Below the pieces are notes generated by a model. The model was not told the origin of the DNA. It made no database searches and saw only the letters and a list, made by a program, of their open reading frames with translations. A DNA stretch of 28,924 nt, taken from the NCBI GenBank assembly GCA_035503915.1, contig DATJSU010000041.1, forward strand, positions 1-28,924, read 5' to 3'. Shown here piece after piece: positions 1 through 6,665 of the stretch. Each line of letters opens with the position of its first letter. Position 1 is the stretch's first letter. The position numbers were made by a program, and so were the translations under genes. Source of the DNA: DATJMJ01 sp035503915. Its GTDB lineage: Bacteria; Actinomycetota; Acidimicrobiia; Acidimicrobiales; Palsa-688.

Positions 1-574
1 CGTTGTTGCCCGCAAAACGTGTACCTGAGAAAGGCAGTACCACAGCCTGGGAGATCGCCAGGGCCGCCAGCGCCGCGAGGAAGCCCCACAGGAGGTCGGC
101 CCGGGCGAAGGCCAGCCCGTAATCCCTGCTCAGGCTCGACGAGCCGTAACGCCTCGAGACCAATAGGGCCGTCGCGATCATCGCAGCCCACAACCCAATC
201 TCCCCGAGCAGCTCCGTGAGGGCGCTCGTCTCGCTGCCGGTGATCGCGTAGCCGATGCTTTCCCCCACGCCGGCAAGGACGACCGCCACAGAAGCCCCGA
301 GCAATGCCCACCAGGCCGCTCGAGCAGGTAACTGCACCGTCCCGGTCCTCGTTGAAGGCTGTTCGGTCCTCATCGGAGGCTGCGTAAGGGTGCCGGCCTG
401 CCTAGCCGGCACCAGCGTCGTTTGAGGTGGGCCTGCCTGACCTGGGGTCGTCTGAGGTGCTCCGCCGGGTGGCCATGACGCCCCGAGGCCGTCTGCGGCC
501 CAGCCGTGTTGGCCGGCCGGCCCGGAGGGCCAGGGCATCGTGCTACCAGACGGGCTCGGCGGCACCTGTTCCAT
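1..574 (-). CDS. Probable CPBP-family intramembrane metalloprotease, N-terminal part (cut by window edge)
   Basis: Reading leftward from an ATG at 574 (preceded by a GTG at 577) the frame stays open to the window edge, about 191 residues. The first 75 residues are rich in Pro, Gly, Gln and Thr and look disordered. Hydrophobic segments follow: one around AWWALLGASVAVVLAGVG, a second around ELLGEIGLWAAMIATALLV, and a third around LLWGFLAALAALAISQAVVL. The RRYG...RDYGLAFARADLLWG stretch between the second and third resembles actinobacterial CPBP (Abi) proteases, a family of membrane proteases with catalytic Glu and His residues in later helices. Those motifs lie beyond the edge, so activity cannot be judged. 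The start is uncertain: ATG 538 and ATG 372 are alternatives, and no strong ribosome binding site is visible. The gene diverges from rpmH across about 210 bases. Confidence 0.55.
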   Translation of the reverse strand, partial: MEQVPPSPSGSTMPWPSGPAGQHGWAADGLGASWPPGGAPQTTPGQAGPPQTTLVPARQAGTLTQPPMRTEQPSTRTGTVQLPARAAWWALLGASVAVVLAGVGESIGYAITGSETSALTELLGEIGLWAAMIATALLVSRRYGSSSLSRDYGLAFARADLLWGFLAALAALAISQAVVLPFSGTRFAGNN

Positions 575-788
575 CACCTTTGAACGTACTGGTAATGGCT
601 CCATTGGCGAGCCGCTGGCGGAGCGGGCGGCTCGTACTCTACGCTGGTGGAAAGGCCATAGGCTGTTGGGCAGACGCGTACCAGCTTGACCGTCTGGCGA
701 CGTAAGCGTGGCAACACGAGCGCCGGGGCTGGGTGGGCTAGCGGCGCCGCGGCTTCGTCGGCTTGGCAGCTTCAGCAGGAGGCAACGA

Positions 789-923
789 GTGAAACGTCCT
801 TTCCAACCTCATACTCGCAGGCGCGCGAGGCGGCATGGCTTTCGCCACCGGATGGCCACGCGAGCAGGGCGAGCCGTCATCAGAGCACGCCGCCTAAAGG
901 GGCGGCAACGCCTGGCAGCTTGA
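789..923 (+). CDS. rpmH: 50S ribosomal protein L34
   Basis: A 44-residue, very basic protein with the classic L34 pattern: VKRPFQPHTRRRARRHGFR, then MATRAGRAVIRARRLKGR. L34 is a small component of the large ribosomal subunit. It starts at GTG 789, six bases after a perfect AGGAGG (777-782). The longer upstream reading from 708 has no family similarity and is not used. Its TGA stop (921-923) overlaps the TTG start of rnpA, the arrangement that co-expresses the two genes in most bacteria. The 575-788 gap to the divergent protease gene contains a TTGACC (686-691) that could be a -35 element, but no convincing -10 follows. I saw no DnaA boxes there, although rpmH usually adjoins the origin. Confidence 0.96.
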   Translation: MKRPFQPHTRRRARRHGFRHRMATRAGRAVIRARRLKGRQRLAA

Positions 924-1282
924 AGTGGAGATCCCTTGGGCGCTCGGGCTTCGAGGAACTGAGGGGCGCCAGGGCCACCCGTTCCGGGCCGATAACGGTC
1001 TCCTGGGTGCCGGGCGCGACCCGGGCTCGCCCCGTTCTCGCCTTCGCGATCAGCAAGCGGGTCGGCAACGCGGTAGCGCGCAACCGGCTCAGGCGGCGGC
1101 TGAAGGAGGCGGCGCGCCGGTTCGTCTCCATGCCGGACGGCCTCTACTTGATCAGGACGGCCCCGGCGGCAGCGGCGATGGATTTCGCCTCTCTGCGCAG
1201 GCACCTGCAATACGCGGTAGGCGGGCTCTCGCGCCCACCGAAGGACCGGCCACAAGGCGGGCACCAGAGCTGCCAAGCGTGA
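920..1282 (+). CDS. rnpA: Ribonuclease P protein component
   Basis: This 120-residue basic protein binds the catalytic RNase P RNA and helps mature the 5' ends of tRNAs. The family signature is clear: VGNAVARNRLRRRLKEAAR, containing the RNR box and the following basic helix. Upstream is the usual FEELR...RSGPITVSWVPG strand region. No ATG or GTG lies in frame between the rpmH stop and the homologous region. The best start is therefore TTG 920-922, which overlaps the rpmH TGA as TTGA and gives the expected length. The track-length reading from 686 runs through rpmH in another frame and is not needed. The stop (1280-1282) overlaps the yidD start as GTGA. Confidence 0.93.
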   Translation: MKWRSLGRSGFEELRGARATRSGPITVSWVPGATRARPVLAFAISKRVGNAVARNRLRRRLKEAARRFVSMPDGLYLIRTAPAAAAMDFASLRRHLQYAVGGLSRPPKDRPQGGHQSCQA

Positions 1283-1590
1283 CCGACAAGCCACGATCAG
1301 TGGCCTCTCGCGCTCTTGTAGTGCTCGTGCAGCTATACCGCGGAGCAACTGCCAACCGTGCCGCTGCTTGCCGCTTCGTGCCCTCGTGCTCGCAGTACGC
1401 CCTCGACGCCTTGCGCCTCTACCCCCTCCGCCAGGCTGTGCCGCTTGTCCTCCGCCGCCTTGCTCGTTGCCGGCCCGGAGGGCCCTTCGGCTTCGACCCT
1501 GTGCCAGAGGCGACCAGTCTCGGCGAGAGCGCTCGACTACCGCAGCCCGGTACACGGCCCAACACCATGAGCGGGAGCGGCGCCGAATGA
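1279..1590 (+). CDS. yidD: Membrane protein insertion efficiency factor YidD
   Basis: A 103-residue protein of the YidD (DUF37) family, a small amphipathic membrane-associated protein thought to help YidC insert proteins into the membrane. The family core is present: LVQLYRG, then CRFVPSCSQYALDAL with its conserved Cys pair, and RCRPGGPFGFDPVPE near the end of the core. The last 25 residues are a low-complexity tail. It starts at GTG 1279, overlapping the rnpA stop by four bases, and its TGA overlaps the ATG of yidC in the same way. The position between rnpA and yidC is the standard one. Confidence 0.92.
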   Translation: MTDKPRSVASRALVVLVQLYRGATANRAAACRFVPSCSQYALDALRLYPLRQAVPLVLRRLARCRPGGPFGFDPVPEATSLGESARLPQPGTRPNTMSGSGAE

Positions 1591-2669
1591 CGGCCCTCAG
1601 CCAGCTGGTCGGTTGGATCCTCGCCGGCTTCTATTCGCTCGTCCCCAACTACGGCGTGGCGATCATCCTGCTCGGCTTGACGTTCATGATCCTGGTCGCC
1701 CCGCTGACCCTCAAGTCGACGCGCTCGATGCTGGCGATGCAAAAGCTTCAACCAAAAATGAAGCAGCTGCAGCAGCAGCACAAAAACGACCGGCTCGCGC
1801 TCAACCAGGCTCTTACGCAGCTGTACAAGGAGGAGGGGGTCAGCCCCTTCGGAGCGTGCATTCCAACGCTCATACCTCTGCCGCTTTTTTACGTCCTCTA
1901 CCGCGTCATCGTCGGCCTCGGCAATAAGGCCAAGCACTGCGTCGGCACCCGTTGCGCCGACCCGCTCTACCTGAGCCACAAGACCCGGATGTGGCAAAAC
2001 CTCTACAAGACGGCTCCAGCCGGCAAGGGCGCTCAGATCCACGCCTTTGGCATCAACCTCGCGACCAGTGCTTGGACCGCCATCACCAAGCACCTCGGCG
2101 CCGTCGAGCTCTTCGGCTCGCTCCTCCTGCTCCTCATCATGATCGGGGCCAACTTCTACCAGCAGCTCCAGATCATGAACCTCAACCCGATGGCGCGGCA
2201 AAACCAGATGAACCAGCAGATGCAGATCATGCGGTTCTTCCCGATCATTTTCGGGCTGATCTGCGTCCGGCTGGCCTCGGGGCTCGTCCTCTACTACGCG
2301 GTGTCGGCACTGTTCCGGGTCGGGCAGCAATGGCTGATGTACCGCCTCGACCCCAAGGTCAAGGCACTCGTTGCGCGAGACGACCGGGACATCGAGGTCA
2401 TGGAGGCACGCCTCGAGGACGAGGAGCGACGTCCGGTGCGAAAGGCGCTCACCGGGCCGAAAGATGCTGCGTCAAAACCCGTGGGCAACGCGAAGGGCTC
2501 CCCACAACGTCCTGGGGCGGCCCGGCCTAGACCTCCCGCACGCCAAACGGGCACCGCAAGAGAGGCCTCTAACGGCAACGGCCAGGGGCCTGGTAAACCA
2601 CAGCGTCGTTACGCAAGCGCCCAGAGCGGCGCCCAGCGCAACCGCAACCGAAGGCGTCGGAGTAAGTGA
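1587..2669 (+). CDS. yidC: Membrane protein insertase YidC/Oxa1
   Basis: A 360-residue insertase that places membrane proteins into the cytoplasmic membrane, alone or with SecYEG. Hydrophobic segments occur at about 3-38 (two stretches around LVGWILAGFYSLV and YGVAIILLGLTFMILV), 90-115 (IPTLIPLPLFYVLYRVIVGLG), 170-195 and 215-245. The cytoplasmic KLQPKMKQLQQQHK helix between the first pair and the amphipathic QMNQQMQIMRFFPIIFG region are typical. The final 100 residues are Arg/Lys/Gly-rich and soluble, consistent with a ribosome-contacting tail. The exported loop after the second segment contains two cysteines (HCVGTRCAD), which could form a disulfide. Its start ATG overlaps the yidD stop (ATGA) and its stop shares one base with the jag ATG. 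Confidence 0.95.
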   Translation: MTALSQLVGWILAGFYSLVPNYGVAIILLGLTFMILVAPLTLKSTRSMLAMQKLQPKMKQLQQQHKNDRLALNQALTQLYKEEGVSPFGACIPTLIPLPLFYVLYRVIVGLGNKAKHCVGTRCADPLYLSHKTRMWQNLYKTAPAGKGAQIHAFGINLATSAWTAITKHLGAVELFGSLLLLLIMIGANFYQQLQIMNLNPMARQNQMNQQMQIMRFFPIIFGLICVRLASGLVLYYAVSALFRVGQQWLMYRLDPKVKALVARDDRDIEVMEARLEDEERRPVRKALTGPKDAASKPVGNAKGSPQRPGAARPRPPARQTGTAREASNGNGQGPGKPQRRYASAQSGAQRNRNRRRRSK

Positions 2670-3637
2670 TGGATTGGGTCGAAACGACTGGCCGCAATGT
2701 CGAAGAAGCAAAAAAGTCTGCCCTGGAACAGCTCGGAGTCGAGGAATCGGACGCCGAGTTCGAGGTGGTTGCCGAGGCCAAGATCGGTTTGTTCGGGCGC
2801 CTCAAAGAGGAAGCGCGAGTCCGTGCGCGGGTCCAGCCGCGGTACCCTCGCTCCAAGGGTGAACGCCGTGACCGGCGCCGGTCGAGGGCCAGCCGGCCAG
2901 ACCAGGCCGCCGCAGGCAACTCACGGCCGGCACCGGCCGCCGAAGAGGAGGCCGTCTCATCCTCGGGCAGCCGCCGGCGGCCGAGGAGCGACGAAAACGT
3001 CAACCGTCCTCAAACGCCGAGCGGCGCACGTCGCAGGCGTAGGACAGGAGGGGTAGGCAGCATCATGAGCGCAACGGAGGACCGTGACAACGGTCCCGCA
3101 AATGCGGTGAGCAACGAGGAACTAGCCAAGGCCGCCGAAGATTTCCTCCGAGGGCTACTGCGCGAGATGGGAGCGCGGGCGGAGGTCAGCTCGAGCCAGC
3201 AGGGTGAAGAGTTGATCGAAGTGCTTGTATCCGGAGAAGAGCTCGGGACCCTTATCGGTCCCCGGGGGAGCACCTTGCTCGCCTTGCAAGAGCTGACGAG
3301 GATCGTCCTTCAGCGCCACCTGCCTCATCCTGGCTCACGGGTCGTCGTCGACGTCAACGGCTATAGGAAGCGGCGTCAAGAGGCCCTGGCGCGCTTCGCC
3401 CAACAGGTCGCTGCAGAAGTGCTCGCGAGCAACAAGAAGCGGGCGCTCGAGCCGATGCCCCCCGCCGACAGAAAAGTGGTCCACGATGCAGTCAACGAGA
3501 TCGCCGGGGTAAGCACCATCTCCGAAGGGGAGGAGCCCAACCGGCGGGTCGTGCTCATCCCGGCGGATAGTGCAAGCGGCCCCGCAGCCCAGGGCGACGG
3601 GGACGCTACCTCCAAGCTCGAGAGCACAAGACCCTGA
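2669..3637 (+). CDS. jag: Jag/KhpB RNA-binding protein (Jag-N, KH, R3H domains)
   Basis: A 322-residue cytoplasmic RNA-binding protein. The Jag-N domain is at about 1-53 (WVETTGRNVEEAKKSALEQL ... EAKIGLFGRLKEEARVRA). A long Arg/Ser/Pro-rich linker follows to about 132. The KH domain includes GTLIGPRGSTLLALQEL, and the R3H domain includes DRKVVHDAV and SEGEEPNRRVV. Jag/KhpB proteins affect RNA stability, cell division and envelope synthesis in Gram-positives. ATG 2669 shares one base with the yidC stop; GTG 2666 is an alternative. An in-frame ATG at 3065 follows an AGGAGGGG (3046-3053) and a TAGG, and would give a 190-residue KH-R3H form without Jag-N, about the length of the mycobacterial protein. 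The gene may thus make two products. Confidence 0.92.
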   Translation: MDWVETTGRNVEEAKKSALEQLGVEESDAEFEVVAEAKIGLFGRLKEEARVRARVQPRYPRSKGERRDRRRSRASRPDQAAAGNSRPAPAAEEEAVSSSGSRRRPRSDENVNRPQTPSGARRRRRTGGVGSIMSATEDRDNGPANAVSNEELAKAAEDFLRGLLREMGARAEVSSSQQGEELIEVLVSGEELGTLIGPRGSTLLALQELTRIVLQRHLPHPGSRVVVDVNGYRKRRQEALARFAQQVAAEVLASNKKRALEPMPPADRKVVHDAVNEIAGVSTISEGEEPNRRVVLIPADSASGPAAQGDGDATSKLESTRP

Positions 3638-4287
3638 CAGAGCCGGCACCCCCGCAGCTGTCCCCGGGGCGTGCCGAAGCAGTTTCCTCGGTCCTCGAAC
3701 AGGCGCAGCAGCTCGGCTTCATAGGCCCGTCTCCCATCCCGGAGCAATTGGGCCGAAGCCTCGCGTTTGGTGCCCTGATCGCATCGCCGAGGCGCGCCGT
3801 CGACCTCGGGACTGGAGGTGGGTTGCCCGGCTTGGTGCTCGCTTGCAGTTTCGAGCATTGCCACTGGACTTTCGTGGAAAGTAACCACCGTCGCTCCGAC
3901 TGGCTGAGGTTCGCTCTGACGGAGCTGGGCCTCACCAACCGGACCGACGTCGTGACCTCTCGGGCCGAGAACTTTGGGCGTGGTCCAGCGCGTTACGGTG
4001 CCGACTTCGTGACTGCACGCAGCTTCGGGCCGCCGGGCCCCACTGCCGAGTGTGGTGCGCCCTTGTTGCGCCTTGGCGGGCAGTTGCTGGTCAGTGACCC
4101 GCCAACGGGACCGGGGTCCCGATGGCCTGACGATGGACTGAGCTTATTGGGGCTTGTTCTTGAAAGGGTCGCCAGAGTGGCGAGCCTGGCCGGCCCGGTC
4201 TCATTGAGCGTCCTGACGAGCGTCTGCCCCTGCCCGGACAATTACCCTCGGCGCAACGGCATCCCGTTTAAGCGTCCGTTGTTTTGA
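3634..4287 (+). CDS. rsmG: 16S rRNA (guanine-N7) methyltransferase RsmG
   Basis: A 217-residue SAM-dependent methyltransferase predicted to make m7G in the 530 loop of 16S rRNA. The SAM motif is DLGTGGGLPGLVLA, followed by FVESNHRRSDWL, TSRAENFG, the DFVTARSFGPP strand, and the C-terminal PRRNGIPFKRPLF typical of RsmG. The frame opens after TAG 3568-3570, and the only conventional start is TTG 3748. Starting there would remove the conserved N-terminal helix (SVLEQAQQLGFIGP) and leave 179 residues. CTG 3634-3636 overlaps the jag TGA as CTGA, mirroring the other overlaps in this block, and gives a normal family length. I therefore propose a CTG start; CTG 3658 is a second possibility. The sequence belongs to a divergent, acidimicrobial-looking branch. 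Confidence 0.85.
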   Translation: MTEPAPPQLSPGRAEAVSSVLEQAQQLGFIGPSPIPEQLGRSLAFGALIASPRRAVDLGTGGGLPGLVLACSFEHCHWTFVESNHRRSDWLRFALTELGLTNRTDVVTSRAENFGRGPARYGADFVTARSFGPPGPTAECGAPLLRLGGQLLVSDPPTGPGSRWPDDGLSLLGLVLERVARVASLAGPVSLSVLTSVCPCPDNYPRRNGIPFKRPLF

Positions 4288-4305
4288 CAACCCCTGTCGG
4301 TGCCT

Positions 4306-4327
4306 GATCGCAGGCGTCGGCTAAGGT
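4306..4327 (+). promoter_or_regulatory. Candidate promoter of the parA-parB operon with a 13-mer shared with rpsF
   Basis: The 13-mer GATCGCAGGCGTC (4306-4318) is followed after three bases by TAAGGT (4322-4327), a TANNNT-type -10 candidate. The same 13-mer with the same three-base gap to TAGCAT occurs at 21686-21707 upstream of rpsF. Neither site has a recognisable -35. The predicted transcript would begin near 4334 and carry parS in its leader. The call rests on the shared arrangement only. Confidence 0.35.
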
Positions 4328-4376
4328 CGAGACTTCGGCCACCTCAAGGGCCTCCTGTGGCCATCCATCAACTTAT

Positions 4377-4392
4377 GGTTTCACGTGAAACA
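4377..4392. other. parS: parS centromere-like site
   Basis: GGTTTCACGTGAAACA differs from the consensus parS TGTTTCACGTGAAACA only at the first base, leaving a perfect 14-base palindrome (4378-4391). ParB binds such sites, loads as a CTP-dependent clamp and spreads, and ParA then moves the complex. The site lies in the rsmG-parA gap, about 90 bases before parA, a usual origin-proximal place. It is the only parS I found in the window. Confidence 0.92.
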
Positions 4393-4463
4393 CTGCCCGG
4401 CACGGCGACCGCCAAAGCCCAGAGCGTCAAATTCTTGATGCCGCCGCCAGGACCAGGCATGAT

Positions 4464-5702
4464 GTGGTCGGGATGGCCAACTCAGAACGGCGTGAACGTG
4501 CATCGAGAATATTCGAAGCCATCCGTGGTTCCTCCCCGGCCGCAAGATCCTCGTCGCGACCTCGCGTCGAGGAGGATGCGGAGCCCGAGACGTCCCCCGA
4601 AAGCACCTCGGACCGCGACGCCCCTGGCTCTGAGCCCCCGGTCCAGGTGGCTGTGCCAGTCCAGCCGGACGAGGAGCTTCCCTGGCCGCAGGCCCGTACG
4701 ACCGCTGCCGCATCCCCGAGTGCTCAAACTGACCAATCTGATGGTCTCGCTCACGGCCTCGTCGAAATCGAAGAGGTTGGCGCCGTGAGCGCGCCGAGCC
4801 CCTTTGGTCCCGGCACAGAAAGCGGCCCGGCGGCGGCAGAATTCGGGCTCGACCAGTTGCGGGGGACGGGGAAAGAGCTACCGGCCGAACACGAACTGGG
4901 CGCGATTTCTGCTGCCAAGCCGCCCTTGCCAAGGATCCTCGCCATCGCGAACCAAAAGGGAGGCGTCGGCAAGACCACGACGGCGGTCAACCTCGGGGCG
5001 GCCCTCGCCGAACAGGGCTACAGGGTTTTGGTCATCGACCTCGACCCCCAAGGCAACGCGACGACAGGCCTGGGGGTCAATTCTCGTAACTTGGACAACT
5101 CTGTTTACGACGTCATCCTCCACGATGTGCCCATAGAGGATTGCATTGAGCCGACCAATCTCCGCAACCTTTTCGTCGTACCGGCCACGATCGACCTCGC
5201 AGGCGCCGAGATCGAACTAGTGCCTGCCTTCAGCAGGGAACTGAGATTGAAGCGCGCTCTCGACACGGTCGTGGACGATTTCGACTTTGTCCTCATCGAC
5301 TGCCCGCCATCACTGGGTCTCCTCACCGTTAATGCACTTTCGGCTGCCAACGAAGTCGCGGTCCCCATCCAGTGCGAGTACTACGCGCTCGAAGGCCTCG
5401 GGCAGCTGTTGCGCAACATAGAAAGGGTCCGTGCGAACCTCAACCCACGCCTTGTCGTCAGCACGATCATCATGACGATGTTCGACGCCCGGACGCGCCT
5501 CGCTGAACAAGTTGTGGCCGAAGTGAGGGCGCACTTCGGGGACCGGGTCTGCCGGAGCATCGTCCCGCGGACAGTACGGCTTTCGGAGGCTCCCTCCTAC
5601 GGGCAGCCGGTCATAGTGTTCGACCCAGCATCGCGGGGGGCCACGGCCTACCGTGAACTGGCGAGGGAGGTGAGCGGTGGCGCACCGCAGCGGGTTGGGT
5701 AG
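4464..5702 (+). CDS. parA: Chromosome partitioning ATPase ParA (Soj) with long N-terminal extension
   Basis: A 412-residue deviant-Walker ATPase that drives origin segregation with ParB. The catalytic core begins near residue 157: ILAIANQKGGVGKTTTAVNLG has the deviant Walker A KGGVGKTT at 165-172, followed by VLVIDLDPQGNATTGLG, DFVLIDCPPSLGLLTVNAL and VPIQCEYYALEGLGQL. The first 155 residues are Pro/Ser/Glu-rich and look disordered, so the protein is over 100 residues longer than the usual 260-300. The start is GTG 4464 or ATG 4473 (MANSERRERASRIFEAIRG); neither has a strong ribosome binding site. The 3' end overlaps parB by 26 bases, so the pair is probably translated together. parS lies just upstream. 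Confidence 0.94.
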   Translation: MVGMANSERRERASRIFEAIRGSSPAARSSSRPRVEEDAEPETSPESTSDRDAPGSEPPVQVAVPVQPDEELPWPQARTTAAASPSAQTDQSDGLAHGLVEIEEVGAVSAPSPFGPGTESGPAAAEFGLDQLRGTGKELPAEHELGAISAAKPPLPRILAIANQKGGVGKTTTAVNLGAALAEQGYRVLVIDLDPQGNATTGLGVNSRNLDNSVYDVILHDVPIEDCIEPTNLRNLFVVPATIDLAGAEIELVPAFSRELRLKRALDTVVDDFDFVLIDCPPSLGLLTVNALSAANEVAVPIQCEYYALEGLGQLLRNIERVRANLNPRLVVSTIIMTMFDARTRLAEQVVAEVRAHFGDRVCRSIVPRTVRLSEAPSYGQPVIVFDPASRGATAYRELAREVSGGAPQRVG

Positions 5703-6555
5703 GGGCCTCGGCGCCCTGATACCTACCGACGTCCTTCGTGACCGGGGAGCCTTGGCGGAGATCGCAGTTTCGGCGATCCAGCCAAACCCTCGCCAACCGC
5801 GAGGGCACTTCGACGAGGAGCCCATGGCCGCGCTCGCAGCATCGATCCGTGAAGTCGGTGTGTTGCAGCCAGTGCTGGTCCGCCGGCTATCCGATCACGA
5901 GTACGAGCTCATCGCCGGTGAGCGCCGCTGGCGAGCGGCACGGCGAGCCGGTTTGGCAACCGTCCCGGCGATCATACGGACGGCATCCGAGAGCGAGAGC
6001 CTAGAGCAAGCCCTGATCGAGAACCTCAACAGGGCCGAGCTGAGCCCGCTGGAAGAAGCGGCCGGTTACCAGCAGCTGATAGAGGATTTTGAGCTCACGC
6101 ACGAGCAGCTGTCAGCAAGAGTCGGCAAAAGCCGGGCGGCCATCACCAACGCGTTGCGTTTGTTCCAGTTGCCGCCTTCCGTCCAGCGCCTCCTCGGAGA
6201 AGGTCGGCTCAGCGCGGGCCACGCAAGAGCACTTCTCGGGACACCGGACAGAGCGTTCCAGGAGGCACTGGCCAGGCGTGCGGCCAACGAGCAATTGTCG
6301 GTTAGAGCGGTCGAAGATGCCGTCCGTCAGCACAACGAGGCACTCGACGCGGCCGGACAAGATCCCGGTCCCCCGAAAACAGCTGGCCGGCTCAGGCCCC
6401 CGGGTGTGCTCGAGCTCGAGGAGCTCCTGACGGATTACCTGAGCACCAAGGTCAGGGTGGACATGGGTGCAAACCGCGGGAAGGTGGTCATTGAGTTTGC
6501 GTCCCTCGAGGACCTCGAGCGCATCTACCGGGTGATGACTGAACCCGAGCAATAG
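5677..6555 (+). CDS. parB: Chromosome partitioning protein ParB (Spo0J)
   Basis: A 292-residue parS-binding CTPase. The N-terminal GLGRGLGALIP motif contacts ParA. The ParB/Srx domain shows NPRQPRGHFDEE, SIREVGVLQPVLVR and the nucleotide-binding GERRWRAARRAG box, then ENLNRAELSPLEEA. A helix-turn-helix follows (HEQLSARVGKSRAAITNALRL), and the C-terminal dimerisation segment (ELEELLTDYLSTKVRV ... GKVVIEFASLEDLERI) closes the protein. GTG 5677 is chosen because GGGAGG (5665-5670) sits six bases upstream. It overlaps the end of parA, so the two are one operon. The gene converges on trxA. Confidence 0.96.
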   Translation: MAHRSGLGRGLGALIPTDVLRDRGALAEIAVSAIQPNPRQPRGHFDEEPMAALAASIREVGVLQPVLVRRLSDHEYELIAGERRWRAARRAGLATVPAIIRTASESESLEQALIENLNRAELSPLEEAAGYQQLIEDFELTHEQLSARVGKSRAAITNALRLFQLPPSVQRLLGEGRLSAGHARALLGTPDRAFQEALARRAANEQLSVRAVEDAVRQHNEALDAAGQDPGPPKTAGRLRPPGVLELEELLTDYLSTKVRVDMGANRGKVVIEFASLEDLERIYRVMTEPEQ

Positions 6556-6613
6556 ACCTGCTCTGCCTGGACGTCGCTCGCCCTAACCGCTTAGCTGAGC
6601 CTTTCGTGACCTC

Positions 6614-6661
6614 CATCTCATCCACAGCTGTGCACAATCCTGTGGATGACCTTATGAGATG
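6614..6661. other. Palindromic cluster of DnaA-box-like sequences between parB and trxA
   Basis: TCATCCACAG (6618-6627) and CTGTGGATGA (6640-6649) form a perfect 10-base inverted repeat with a 12-base loop. An outer pair, CATCTCAT (6614-6621) and ATGAGATG (6654-6661), is also exactly complementary. Both inner arms contain TCATCCACA, and the loop contains TTGTGCACA on the minus strand (6629-6637); each is one base from a DnaA box (TTATCCACA or TTGTCCACA). The element could be a bidirectional terminator between convergent genes, a DnaA-binding site, or both. No T-run follows either side. Confidence 0.5.
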
Positions 6662-6665
6662 AGGC

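Noticed and set aside
1..12. CGTTGTTGCCCG repeated at about 21669, suggesting a duplicated segment
   Set aside because: The match ends after 12 bases; repeats of this length are expected by chance, and one copy lies in coding sequence.
1419..2330. 303-codon minus-strand open frame opposite yidD/yidC
   Set aside because: Antisense shadow with charged low-complexity sequence and no family match.
2744..2774. GGAAT ... GTT inside jag as a further sigma-R promoter
   Set aside because: The spacer is 20 bases and the site is within coding sequence.
5002..5002. CRISPR, tRNA, rRNA, insertion sequences anywhere in the window
   Set aside because: No regularly spaced repeats, no recognisable tRNA or rRNA sequence and no transposase motifs were seen.
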